A stretch of DNA of 64,000 bases from Paramecium tetraurelia (Eukaryota > Ciliophora > Oligohymenophorea > Peniculida > Parameciidae), in contig NW_001799433.1 of assembly GCF_000165425.1 (NCBI RefSeq), positions 13,061 through 77,060 on the forward strand, read 5' to 3'. Each line of letters opens with the position of its first letter. Within the stretch, counting starts at the first letter, position 1. Below are positions 53,315 to 64,000 of the stretch, one piece after another. A model generated the notes under the pieces. That model worked only from the letters and a program-made list of their open reading frames with translations. It was not told where the DNA came from and did no database searches. Position numbers and translations under genes: made by a program.

Positions 53315-56133
53315 TCAGGAATCATTATCATTATCATCATTATCCTTGTTCTCTTCTTATTGAACTGGTACTTCTTCCTTAGGAGGTTCTGGCTTTCTTA
53401 CAATCGTCATATCACCTACATTCCTTAACTAATAAATTAAATTGATATTTAAATTACTCTAATTAATTATTTCTCTCTGAGGAATGAATTGCCTCTAGCT
53501 TTCAACTCAAATCCCCAAGTGCAACTGTTAACCAACCTTTAAGCAACATTAGTAAGATGGTTTATCAATTACGATTCCACAGTTTCAAAGGAATCACTCA
53601 TATCCAATATTACTGGTTCGATAATCGTGGAGTTGAATTAGGATTTAGTGTAATCAGAAGGTTCTTCAAGTGGTCTCGATGATGGTAGAGCAGAATCAGT
53701 AGCATTAGGCTCTGTAGGCATTTTTTTTGATTACGGTATTTTTGATTTGGTGATTACTAAAAATTATATTAAAATGATTACTCATTTATAATTCTTGATT
53801 GGTTAATATGGCATCTTTTTCTTTCTCCTTGTCCTAAATGGTTTAAATAATATCTCTATCTCTTTCAAGAGTGAACTCGTGCATCTCAATAAGAAATTGT
53901 GAAAGCTTCTCATAAAAGGGTTCAATTTCCTAAGTAAGCATACCTTTAGTGGCAGCTTAAGTATTTTCAATGTACCATCCACCAAATTATTTAAAACGCT
54001 TCATCAATGTGAAGCAACTCATGAACACAGTTTAAGGAGATTCAGCCAATTCTGGATCATCAATTTATTTAACAAGTTCTTCTAGCTTAAATGCCTTATT
54101 TACATTGGTTTGAGCAAATGGAATACAATATTGTGCATCATACAAACCAAATCTAGCATTTTGCACCCATTCTAAAGCCTTAATATTATTTTATAAATTA
54201 GGCAATAGCAATCCAAAAACTATTGCAATTATATCAGAATCTATTTCTTGTAATCTTAATATCAAAGCCTCATCATCAGTTTATTTGATTGGTAATCTAA
54301 ATTGTTTCCATTTAAATACTTTTCCATAATTTTTGGATTCCTGATTAACAATTTCATATGTTCCATCCTTTCTTAGAACATATGCTACTATCTATAATCG
54401 TTTATCGCTTGTTAAGTAATACTAATCATGTGCCATTGAAAAAGCGAATCTAGTAAAATTGTTAATGGATGTTCCAAAGTATCCCTCTTACAAATCAGGA
54501 TATTCAGTTCTTTTTTAATTTGCAAAGTCCTCCTCGTTTATTTCATTACTCTCTGCCTTCTACTCTAATTCAGCAACTCTCTAATCATAAGTCTTTTTCC
54601 ATTCTTCAAATGACCCATCTAAGTATTTAGGCAAAGTCATAGCGATTACACTCTAAAGAGGAACTAAATCCTGATAAAAGACACGGATGGCTCTTTGATT
54701 TGAGTAATTAATCATTCTTAAAGCCTATCTATTCTTCTTCTTTTGTATTTATTGATCGTACGGTTTTCTCACTTTGGGAATTTGTTCAAAATTAGAAACA
54801 TTAAATGCAGTTTTCATAGTATTATTAAGATCAACAAGTTTGATTACTTCCTCTTGAGTTTTCCCAACTAAATAATCCATGAATTTGGTTTGCAATTGAT
54901 TCATAAATTCATTTGGATAAAACCCACTTGTAATTACCTATTACATTATCTATCCTTATAATGGTTTTAAGTATGCTTAGGCAATAGCATGAGCTTATGC
55001 TTTAAAAATGACTTTTTGTATTCTTTCTTATTTCTGAGAGTATCTTTTCAACACTTCAGACTTCTGGTCAATCAATTATTTCTCTCTCTCCACTGTCACC
55101 TACTATTTATTTTTCTCATTAACTCTTCTATTCTCAAAGGCCTCTTTAAATCTAGCCATAGCCATAAACTCTTCTTCCTATTCTATTTCTAAACTTGCTT
55201 ATTCTAAAGTCTTTGTGCATATCACATTCAAAATAGGAGTTACTTCTCTATCAAAATCAAATAGCTCATAATCTTCTACTTAAGTTGCAGCATCAATTCC
55301 TGTTTTTTTTGGAATGAAGGGAGGGTCTTCAGGTTTCTTTTGCAATTTATCAGTTTAAGTGGATAAAGTACTCTTTTATTACTCACACTGAGCTAGAGTG
55401 TCTGTTAGGAAGAATTCTAAATTCACCTATATTCTTGGATTGGCTGTTGCTTTGATATCATATGTGTCTAGAATGAATTATATTTGAATACCTTCTTTTT
55501 TTAGTTTCCTCTTGAAATTATTCAATTAAGCTGACATATTTTCTACTTTTATACGCTCCTTCTCTAAACGTATATATTCTTACTCCTATTCCATTGGAGT
55601 GCGTTGCTTAATTTTCTATGATTTTAATACATACATACGTGATCCTTCATTAAATTTTGAAAAGTCTGCATTGGTTTTGATATTTGATTTTACTCGTTTA
55701 TTCTATACTTTCCTCTGCTTGGCACTACTCTTGGTTCAGCTGAAAAGTTCTATTGTGTTGGTTATATCTGCTAACTTAACAAATTAATTAATTGAGACAA
55801 TCCATCCCCATTTTAAGCCGAAATTGGCAAGATTGGCACCTCTCCAACACCCAAAAAGTTTCTTAATTCTCCTTCCTCAATAGTTTGAATGTCTGCTTTT
55901 GTTTGCAAGATAATTAATTATTCCTTGCCATTAATTTACTCTAATGCTGCTTTGTTATGATGCAACTGTTGCATGTTGCTTCCATCCAAACAGAAGATCA
56001 TCACATCTGAATTTGGCATATCTTCATTGACTTCCAATGGCATATTGTTGATTTAGTGCTGGTCATTCAAAACTTTAGCCAATGTGGTTTTTCCACTACC
56101 CTCCAGACCTACTAATGAAATTTTATAAGACAT
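53315..56133 (-). CDS. Large protein with N-terminal small-GTPase-like domain
   Basis: A 913-residue protein. Residues 1-~125 look like a compact Ras-fold GTPase: SYKISLVGLEGSGKTTLAK (P-loop at 9-16), SDVMIFCLDGSN, IILQTKADIQ in the G4 position and LPISAQNGDG in the G5 position. The switch and DxxG regions are short or missing. Then follow coiled-coil segments (EREKQLIDQKSEVLKRYSQ) and a ~450-residue region (MNQLQTKFMDYLVGK; NNFTRFAFSMAHDQYYLTSDKR; QFGGWYIENTQ) that I do not recognise, and a Glu/Pro/Asp-rich tail. Introns: one near 53432-53460 (29 nt), one near 53755-53779 (25 nt) and one near 55618-55640 (23 nt). The joined frame is a multiple of three. Possibly a ciliate-specific regulator; function not inferred. 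Confidence 0.78.
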
Positions 56134-57303
56134 TAATTAATAAATATTTTTCAAAAAAATCATTATTACTCTAATTTCTCTTGTCCTTTCTCCAAAGACT
56201 CCTAATCAAAGTTCTAATCGATTCAGGTTTTCTTAATATATTCAGTCAATTTAGTATATGATGCATTTTATTAAATTGTTATTCGACACTAAATTTAATT
56301 ATCATGATTCTAAATATGACTCAAAATTAATTAGGCACTGTTTCGATAGATGTTGTCGTGAGATTAGTATTCAATGATTTGTAGAAATATTCAGTTTTGG
56401 AGATTGATCTCATTCAGCAAAGAAATTCTGAATGAAGAATTCAACAACTGTAAATTCCTTCTTTTATAATATTTTTGAATTTCCTTCAATTATTCAAAGT
56501 ATGCCAAGTAACTTTCAATCAAAATAGTATTAAACATATTATTTGGCAATATCAACTAAATTTTAAATTAGTTTTTTGTGTATTTTTTATTTTGAAACTC
56601 TTATAAAATTTTACATACTATTATATTGTAAAATATTATAGAGCCTCTGTTTTTTTGATATGTTGTGTATTAGATTAGAACTATTGTTATCATCTATAAT
56701 TTCTTCTTTTTGTATTATATTTAAATTAGATTTACCATATGCCGTTATTAGCCAATATAGGTAAGTATTTCATCAATTTATTATTAATCTTCTTAATCAT
56801 TATAGTATGATTTGAATCTTGTTTGATTCGTTTGAAAAGTTTGTTGCAATCTATAATTGATTGTTAAAAAATGTAGTATTTCAATCGCTGAATAATCTAA
56901 GCTTAAAAACTGATATACTTTAGTTTCTATCTTTTATTGTATTACATTGTAAGAAGCTATTCTTACAATAAAATATAATCATTCAAATTTCTTAATTTAA
57001 TTTAATACAATGTTTATTTTTATTTCTAATTATTATTGTTATTAGCTTTTGAAAATTAGTAATCCTGAAGTGTAATAGAATAAAATTATTCAATAATTTG
57101 AAGACTATTGAGAAAGATAATCTAATAATCCTATTCATTATGCTTTCATTATAAATAATTGTAAAAATATTCAGTCAAGCCTTGCAGAGTATTAAGTAAA
57201 CTCAGTGATGTTTGTTGGTAGGAATGATTCTACTTAGTATTTGATTTTTCATTTAAATGGCTCTTTATAGCAATCATTTATTAAATATTAAAATAAAATA
57301 ACT
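56134..57303. other. Intergenic/unassigned region
   Basis: About 1.2 kb upstream of both the minus-strand GTPase-like gene and the + strand ubiquitin-like gene. A short + strand frame from 56325 (MTQNQLGTVSIDVVVRL) is faintly reminiscent of the ubiquitin-like proteins nearby but breaks after about 40 codons. Another open stretch near 57050-57240 has no motif. I could not assemble a gene here. Confidence 0.35.
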
Positions 57304-57633
57304 ATGAATTAGCTAATGAATTAAGATAATCAAAGGCAAATTAACAATGATCAACCAAATACTTATACTGTCAATATTAGCGTAAATACACCTTAATCAA
57401 CTTTCACTATATCAGTAGCTATCGACCCAAACATTCATTTTAATTAATTTATAGAAGGAATCAAAGAATAAATATTTGCTCAAAAAATGTAAGCACAATA
57501 TGAAGATACTATTGAATATCAAATGGGGAATGGATCACTTCTTTTGTCAAACGAAACGAGAACCTTATAGAACTTGGGGTTTACTAATAATTGCTTATTA
57601 CATGTTAGACTTAAGCTCAAAGGAGGAAGATGA
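57304..57633 (+). CDS. Ubiquitin-like protein, copy 1 (ends in Gly-Gly-Arg)
   Basis: An intronless 109-residue protein. After a ~20-residue Gln/Asn-rich leader, residues ~21-108 fit a beta-grasp: paired strands (YTVNISVNTP, STFTISVAIDP), a helix (FIEGIKEQIFAQKMQAQ), strands, and LSNETRTLQNLGFTNNCLLH leading to VRLKLKGGR. The end is close to ubiquitin's RLRGG and would expose a C-terminal Gly-Gly after loss of one residue, as in ubiquitin-like modifiers. A close paralogue lies at 63585-63911 on the opposite strand. No specific family (SUMO, URM1, UFM1, ATG8) fits. Upstream flank is AT-rich; TGA stop. Confidence 0.85.
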
Positions 57634-58338
57634 ATAGCATAAATAATTATAATAATGTATTTCTATTAACTCATCTTATTTTAAATTGTTACTCAAAATA
57701 TATTAATCACTAGCTGAAAACATATAAAACAGTCTCATTTAAAGAGTTATACTACTAAAAGGGTGTGTTACGATTGATAGAATATAAAATTTCAATCCAA
57801 TTTTCCCTTAGGTTCATTTATCATTTTCCATCAATGAGATAAGATTTCTTATTTTATACAGAATAAATAGAGATAACAAATAAAATGGTAAAATTTGGAC
57901 ATTAAATAGATAGTTGAAAAGAAAAACAATAAATCTCATCTATATTTATTTCAAATTTCTTCTCTTAAAATATTTTAGTTTTTAATACATTATATATTTT
58001 ACTAAAAACTTGTTTATGGTATGATTGAATTACTAATTCATGAATATAAGGATTATCTTTCTATATTTTCTTTTCCTAATATTAATGGAGAGTTTAAGCA
58101 AAATCCCCAAATTTTTACATATATTCCATGAAAATGGAACATTCAATCAAGTCATACACTTCCTAAAGGCTTAATGAATTAAAATAATATTCTATTATAA
58201 AATAAATATGGCAGCAACTTTTTCACAATTGACTATAAATACAACCAAAATATTATTAATACAATTATGGTAGCGTAGTAATAAATTAATGATATGTATT
58301 ATTTTGTTAAATAAGTTATTAAAATTATTGTTTTGATT
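57634..58338. other. Intergenic region with a possible structured RNA
   Basis: About 700 AT-rich bases between the ubiquitin-like gene and ARL6. No gene seen. It includes complementary blocks at 58019-58030 and 58141-58157, enclosing the hairpin at 58124-58139; this is listed as a separate candidate. Confidence 0.4.
58019..58157. ncRNA. Candidate structured RNA (intergenic)
   Basis: GATTGAAT (58023-58030) is the exact complement of ATTCAATC (58141-58148); flanking GTAT (58019-58022) can pair with ATAC (58154-58157). Inside lies the hairpin TTCCAT-GAAA-ATGGAA (58124-58139), a 6-bp stem closed by a GNRA-type loop, one base from the closing stem so the helices could stack. A C-run (TCCCCAAA, ~58104-58111) lies just before. 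No known RNA family is recognised; strand is not determined and chance pairing in AT-rich DNA remains possible. Confidence 0.3.
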
Positions 58339-58887
58339 ATGGGTGGAGCATTCGGGAAAAGGAAAGTGCAAGTATTAGTAGTTGGTTTAGATAATTCAGG
58401 AAAGACAAGTATCATTAATGCTCTGAAAAATGAAAAAAATGCAACTGTTGCACCCACAGTGGGTTTCAATAAGGATTCTGTAGAGAAATTTAATCTGAAT
58501 TTTTAATTCTCTGATATGAGTGGACAAAATTAGTATAGAGGGATGTGGGAATAGTATGCAACAAAAGTATAGTATTGATATAAATAGATTGATGGTTTAA
58601 TATTTGTGATTGATTCATCTGACAAAATCAGATTTGGTATAGCTCTTGATGAATTTAAATTATTATTGGAGACTCCCGGCTTCGATAAAGACCTACCAAT
58701 ACTGGTGTATGCCAATAAATAGGATTCGCCAGAAGCATAATCCCCATAATTTTTTATTGATTATTTGGAATTGAAATCGTATAAAAATCCATCTCAATGT
58801 TTTGGAGGAAGTGCTAAAACTGGGGTAGGTTTAGATTAAGGTCTCTAATGGTTAAGTGCGAAGATTCAGCAAGTGAAACCTAAATGA
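58339..58887 (+). CDS. ARL6: ARL6/BBS3-like small GTPase
   Basis: A 175-residue Arf-like GTPase. ARL6 recruits the BBSome coat for transport of ciliary membrane proteins. Motifs: [18 protein letters not shown] (P-loop), APTVGFN (switch I with its Thr), [17 protein letters not shown] (switch II; the DMSGQ is typical of ARL6), [24 protein letters not shown] (G4) and GGSAKTG (G5). A Gly2 (MGGAF) is present; such Arf N-termini are often myristoylated. One 21-nt intron at 58567-58587. Start ATG at 58339 gives a length typical for the family. ARL6 assignment over other Arls rests on the DMSGQxxYRxxWExY signature. Confidence 0.88.
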
Positions 58888-58980
58888 AATGCTTGTTATT
58901 GAAATTTCGGATTAATATATTTACAATACTAATTATCTTCTCTGTTCTATTGATAACTGAAGCTATTAATGGTTCATTAT

Positions 58981-59019
58981 TATAAACGACAATGCAATAA
59001 ATTAAAAGTTGTCGTTATA
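58981..59019. repeat. Imperfect inverted repeat before the coiled-coil gene
   Basis: TATAAACGACAA (58981-58992) pairs with TTGTCGTTATA (59009-59019), an 11-bp stem with one bulged A and a 16-base loop. It lies 13 bp before the next start codon, between ARL6 and the coiled-coil gene; role unknown. Confidence 0.4.
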
Positions 59020-59032
59020 AATTTAAATAAAA

Positions 59033-62000
59033 ATGATAGACAGTGAAACATTTTTTGCAAAATATTTGCTATCCCCGCGAATCTAACAAACCGAATCAGA
59101 TTAAAGACTCACAGCTCTTAATGCTGTTTAAACTAGATTTTCTCCAGATAGAAAGATAAAATCCTCTTTTCTGTAGGATGAAATTTCATTTGCACCTAAA
59201 AATTCATAATTACTCAGTCAAACTATTAGATCGCTGCTTAAAAACAGCTGGGACTTAGTTGAAGCTATTAAAGAAAAAAACTTAATCGATCCCCATTTGC
59301 AATACCATTTAAGGAAATTCAAAAATGATCATGAAAGTGTAAGTGATCTTATTAACAGGAAGACTTTTGATAATATGGAACATCTCAATATATATAAGGA
59401 TTAGATTAATTAATTATAAACTGAGATTGTTAACTTAAATGAAAAATGTAAACATAGAAAAGTATGTTTATAAAAGCTGAATGACATTTTAAATCGAAAA
59501 GAAGAAGAACTTTTACATTTGACTCACTCCTTAAATGATTTTTAATTAGAAAATTAGGCATTATAAAACTAATAGGAAGAATTAAATTGTTAAAATATTC
59601 AATTGATTGAAGAATTGTAAAATGTTATAAGTACCTCATAATAAACCATAAGCCAACTTAATTTAAAAATAAGAGAAGGAGAAAATAAATTTATATAATT
59701 AAAATCTGGCAAAGAACAAGAAAATCATACATAGCTAAATTAAACTAGTAAATAAGTTGAAGAAATTGATTCAATTAGGTTAAAACTGAAAAAACAGGAG
59801 TCTTAAATAGGGTTGTTAACAGAACAAAATTAAGAAAAACATTTTGAAATCGAATCTCTTAATTAATCAGTATTGTAATGTAAAGAATAAATCAAATAAA
59901 ATGAATTTGAAATAAGAAGATTCAAAGATTTATGTGCATCTTAAGAAGACAAACTAAATTAACAGTGTAATCAAGAAACCTCGACTTTGTTACTATTTAC
60001 ATAAAGAGAAAACGAACTTACTTAAGAGTTTAATAATATATAAAAAGAACTTTAGCAATAAATAGCATAGTATCAAAAAGATCAAGTTGAACTAAAAGGA
60101 AAAATTACTTCACTTATTTAGAAGGAACTTCATTTAAATTAATAAATCAAACAACTTGAGGATAGTTAAGATATTCAAGAAAAAGTAAGTAATATATAAA
60201 AATAAGAAAAGGAATTGGAAAGTCTCAAATCACTATCTTAAAAATAAAACTCTTAATTGGAGATCTATTAAGAATAAAATTACCAACTAAAGTAAGATAA
60301 AGAACTTTTGAGTACTGAATTAATAACTTTAAAAGATTAGATAAGACTTTATGAAGCAGAGATCAAAAGACTAACTGATTTACAAGTATCTTAAGAGGAT
60401 TAATTAAAAGCCTATTCCAACTAGACAAGTTTTAGATCAAATGAATAAGAATAATAATAAAATTCAAAATAAATAGAGTAGAAATCTATATAATAAAAAG
60501 ATTATTAGGATTTATAGGCTAAGCTATCCTAAATTATGCAAAAAGAAATTTTATCACATCAGAAGATTAAGATTCTTGAGGATTAAGTAAGTGAACTAGA
60601 AGAATTAAATAAGAATTTGCTTGAAACAAATTCAAAATAGAAAAAATAATTGAGTAATTTAAATTAATAGTGCTAATAACATGATATTTAGTTCGAATTA
60701 TAATTCAAGGAAAGATAAACTTTAGAAGAACTTATAGCATAAAATAAGTAAAAACTAATATTTCTCGAAGAAAAACTAAATTAATCTATTTTTACCATCT
60801 AATAATATGAGCAATAAATTTAGAATTAACAATTACAATTATCTATTCTGAATCAAACTCAATAAGAGTTGTAATTCTATTAATAATAGTTCCAAGCTTT
60901 AAGCACGAATTTTGATGAATCAAAGTTATAAATAGAGAGAGTATTGAAATAAAAAGAAGATCTTGTTGTTTAACTTGAAAATACAATAAATACAAACAGT
61001 TAATTATAAACATCAAATAAAACTCTTGAATAAAAATACAAATTGATTGAAAATAATCATTCTAGCTTAACATAAGAGAACAAAAGACTTTAAAATTGGT
61101 TGAATGATTCTATTATTATCAGTAAATAAAAAGAACTTGAAAACTAAGAATTGCAAAAATTAAATGAAACATGTCATAAATAAATAACCTAATTATAACA
61201 TTAATATACATAATTAGAATAATCATATCATTAAATAGAATCAGATAAACAAGCAATTAATTTACAATAAAATGAAAATTCTAATATATTAGAATAATCA
61301 ATCTTAGAAAATGAAAGCAAATTGACAAAGTTATAGAAATACAACTAAGATTTAAAAGAAGAAATTAATTAATTAAAAACAAATTAAAATGAAAAGGAGC
61401 ACTTATATGCTTAAACTGTTAAATAATTTTATCAAAAAAATTAAGGTATAATTTATAATTTATACTTTAGAACAAAATACAAAAATAAGTGAAGTTAATA
61501 AATAAGTAAAGGAGAAAAATGAAAAAATTTATATGAATGAATCTTGCTAATGGACGATGCTTAATTAATAACTCTATTTTTTAAATTTGAATGGTCAATA
61601 TATTTTAATAATTTATATAAAACATTACAAATTTGTGAAATCGGATTAATTAAATTTATCTATTCCTTTTNNNNNNNNNNNNNNNNNNNNNNNNNNNNNN
61701 NNNNNNNNNNNNNNNNNNNNNNNNNNNNNNNNNNNNNNNNNNNNNNNNNNNNNNNNNNNNNNNNNNNNNNNNNNNNNNNNNNNNNNNNNNNNNNNNNNNN
61801 NNNNNNNNNNNNNNNNNNNNGCAAATGGACGATGCTTAAATAAAATTTCAATTATTTTAAAATGAAAGGTACATTTTAATCAAAATCTAGATGAAACATA
61901 TAGAAGATTGTTAAACAGGATAATAAAATCGATCGATCCATTTTATGAAACAAAAAAGTATAATGATGTTGATGATCTTCTAGAAACAGCTGTTCAAAAA

Positions 62001-62111
62001 GTATAATCATTAGTTAAATAAAAAAAAAAAAATAAAGAAAATGATGAATTCTCTTTGAATAGTTAAAAAGAACCATTTAATTTGGAATTATCTCAAATAG
62101 TTTAAAATTGA
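59033..62111 (+). CDS. Long coiled-coil protein, interrupted by an assembly gap
   Basis: About 900 or more residues. The first ~110 residues (MIDSETFFAKYLLSPR, NSWDLVEAIKEKNLIDPH) are mixed, then an almost uninterrupted Gln/Leu/Lys/Glu-rich coiled-coil runs to about 61440 without a TGA. One 25-nt intron near 61446-61470 follows, after which the reading becomes doubtful up to the gap at 61671-61820. Beyond the gap a frame (FNQNLDETYRRLLNRIIKSI ... EPFNLELSQIVQN) is probably the end of the same gene, with TGA at 62109-62111. The exact linkage across the gap cannot be read. Long coiled-coils of this kind are typical of basal-body, axonemal or golgin-type proteins; none is identified specifically. 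Confidence 0.7.
61671..61820. other. Assembly gap (150 N) with repeated flank
   Basis: 150 Ns. The 16-base sequence AATGGACGATGCTTAA occurs on the left (61549-61564) and again just right of the gap (61824-61839), so the two contig ends share sequence. This suggests a local duplication or an unmerged overlap rather than a true gap of fixed size. Confidence 0.9.
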
Positions 62112-63584
62112 TTATAATATTCAAATCATCTGAATAGAATTAATTTTGATATTCTATTAAAAATATTAAAAAAGAAAAATCTTTATCTATTTTTAAATTA
62201 AATCTTTTATTTTATAAAACATTAACAAACTTTGAACCAAAAATTACTTAAATTTATCAATAATAACACCTAATTTGATACTTATTGTAACTTTCTATAA
62301 ATTTTATCTAAAATCATGACAAACAAATCTCTTAAGAAACGATAAGCTCAAATCATCAGAAACAATAATTTTAATTTGAAATTAATTTTTATCAGCTTGG
62401 TGACATAATAAACCTCTTGAAAGTTATTCTTTTAGATATAAACTTCATTTTATGTCAGAAATAGAAAATTAATTAAATAAAAATCTGAATATAATTATGA
62501 CATCTAAAAAATAGAGTGCCCACTATTTTTCTAAATTAAATTTAGATCATTATTAACTTACAATATCTCTAAGATCACAAATCATTTAAATTATGTTAGA
62601 GTAAGTATTTTATCAAAAGATCCAAAATAATAAATAGTTAATATGTTTTATAAAATAATTTCAATATCACAAAAACAATCAAAAATTTTAGAATAATTTT
62701 AACACTTCAAGATGTCGGGTTAAATGAAATATAATTAATTTGCATTTATATTTAATTTATTTATATTGAAACCATCTATTGTAATTTGAAAACTATTCAG
62801 ATTTAAATTATCTTGCAATACGATAATTTAGATTTTAATTATACTTCTAAATTAAAATAATTGCCTGAAGAATAAAAATTTAACAAGTATTTTTGATTAA
62901 GAAACTCTTTTATTTAAAAAATATAATTCGAAAATAAATTTATAATTTTTATTCCATATATATATTGAATAAAGATTCCCCTTATCAAAATAAATTATTC
63001 TCATTAATTTCCTTATATATATGATCACTATATATTTTTCATTTTATTTAAAGTTTAATATTATCTCCTAAATGAGAAACTAAAGTTATTTATAGCACAA
63101 AATCAATCAGTCTCGAAAACGATATTAAGATAATAGCATTTTCTTTTGAGATAGAAGAAGCCATTTCAAAGCCCTTAATTCATTTGCGAATACAATTAAA
63201 TAAATAAGAATTAAATTTTCTATTAATATCTATATATAATTTATTTTTTATTTAATAATATGCTCCTTTCGCAGTGAGAATATAGAATAAAATTTTCAGG
63301 GTATTTAAATAATCACCTCTTAGGCTTTCTTATATAAAGAAAAATAATATTTAATTTGTTTAAGAGATTATTTGAAATTTAATCTCCTTGCAGTGGGTTA
63401 TTTTTGCAAATTTTTATGAGTATCTACTGAGAAGGAGCAGGATGGTGAATAATTTTAAACATAAGACTAAAAATTTAAATTCTCAAGACAGCAGTATCAG
63501 AATATTGATCACATATTTTTAATTTTAGTAAATGTTGGATTAATAGAAATATACTTTTTACATGATTATAATTATTTATATTAT
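62112..63584. other. Intergenic region, AT-rich, with one structured RNA candidate
   Basis: About 1.5 kb without a supported gene. Composition is very AT-rich. The only prominent element is the complementary block pair at 63261-63268 and 63432-63439 enclosing a nested hairpin, listed separately. Confidence 0.4.
63261..63439. ncRNA. Candidate structured non-coding RNA
   Basis: TGCTCCTT (63261-63268) is perfectly complementary to AAGGAGCA (63432-63439), closing a ~180-nt region. Inside, AAATAATC-ACC-TCTTA (about 63303-63318) pairs with TAAGAGATTATTT (about 63360-63372) to give 13 bp with a 3-nt bulge, and within that TTTCTT/AAGAAA (about 63323-63339) forms an apical hairpin. The closing stem is more GC-rich than its surroundings. 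Nested pairing of this kind is hard to explain by base composition alone. Family and strand unknown; no snRNA, SRP or telomerase template motif was recognised. Confidence 0.4.
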
Positions 63585-63911
63585 TCATTATCCTCCTTTG
63601 AGCTTGAGCCTAACGTAGAGTGTACAATTATTAGTGAACCCCAAAAGTTATAATGTTCTGCTTTCGTTTTATTATAAATTAGATCCATTTCCCAATTAAT
63701 ATTCGATGGTTTCTTCATATTATGCTTGCATTCTTTGAGCAAATATTTATTCTTTGATGCCATTTATAAAAACATTAAATGGAATTTCTGGGTCAATAGA
63801 AGTTTGTAAGTTTAAATTAGCTTATTGTAAATTTACAACAACATTCACACTAATTGCATGGGGTTGATCATTTCTATTTGGCGCACTATTCTAACCTAAT
63901 AGCTAATTCAT
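63585..63911 (-). CDS. Ubiquitin-like protein, copy 2 (ends in Gly-Gly-Gln)
   Basis: An intronless 108-residue paralogue of the protein at 57304-57633, on the opposite strand. The two are most alike in the C-terminal two thirds: GIKEQIFAQRMQAQYEETIE, then SRTLQLLGFTNNC and VRLKLKGGQ, against GIKEQIFAQKMQAQYEDTIE, TRTLQNLGFTNNC and VRLKLKGGR. The leader (NQLLGQNSAPNRND) and first strands have diverged, and the terminal residue differs, but the Gly-Gly is kept. Flanking non-coding bases on both sides are also similar. The frame contains several TAA/TAG glutamine codons and ends TAA TGA, giving Gln-stop. Confidence 0.85.
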
Positions 63912-64000
63912 GATTATTTTATTTTTAATATTTTAATAAATCTTTTTGTCAAGAGCTTTTATACTAGGAAATATGCAAATAATAATTAGAATTAATTAAC

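Noticed and set aside
58100-58157. Telomerase RNA, from the C4A3 element near a long-range stem
   Set aside because: Only one short C-run is present, not a repeat-and-a-half template, and the conserved ciliate bases around the template are absent.

Overview
The window reads as macronuclear DNA of a ciliate, most likely Paramecium. Conserved genes stay open only if TAA and TAG are read as glutamine and TGA is the sole stop. They are interrupted by very short introns (about 21-35 nt, nearly all GTA...TAG). The DNA is strongly AT-rich and gene-dense, often with only tens of bases between genes. All exon joins were made by hand from reading frame, GT/AG borders and conserved motifs. There is one 150-base assembly gap (N) at 61671-61820.

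Layout. 1-10 kb (+ strand): 3' part of the RNA polymerase I largest subunit, a multi-pass membrane protein of uncertain structure, a Sac/5-phosphatase (synaptojanin-like) enzyme and a PP2C phosphatase. 10-17 kb (- strand): a formin, a membrane-anchored alpha-carbonic-anhydrase-like protein lacking two zinc histidines, and an EF-hand protein. 17-22 kb: proteasome subunit RPN2 and a coiled-coil protein on +, then a coiled-coil protein and a VTI1-like SNARE on -. 23-33 kb (- strand): Hsp110 with heat-shock-type palindromes upstream, a small coiled-coil protein, a membrane sensor ending in a VWA domain, a protein of five ubiquitin-like domains, ALG5 and a LACTB2-type hydrolase. 33-35 kb: a coiled-coil protein on + starting 11 bp from the LACTB2 start. 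35-51 kb (- strand): SRPK-like kinase, NIF/SCP phosphatase, mitochondrial ATP synthase beta, a small protein, a very large CFAP46-like protein and a kinesin. 51-64 kb: a Cys-rich protein and a coiled-coil protein (+), a large protein with an N-terminal GTPase-like domain (-), two inverted copies of a single-domain ubiquitin-like gene flanking an ARL6/BBS3 GTPase, and a long coiled-coil gene broken by the gap.

Several genes fit cilium assembly or function (CFAP46, ARL6/BBS3, kinesin, perhaps the SPAG16/PF20-like coil); the rest are housekeeping, signalling or ciliate-specific. The most novel-looking elements are the inverted pair of ubiquitin-like genes ending in GG plus one residue, the penta-ubiquitin-like protein, the probably inactive carbonic anhydrase and two structured intergenic regions. 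Single-base frame breaks in conserved genes (ATP synthase beta, Hsp110, VTI1) point to residual indel errors in the assembly.
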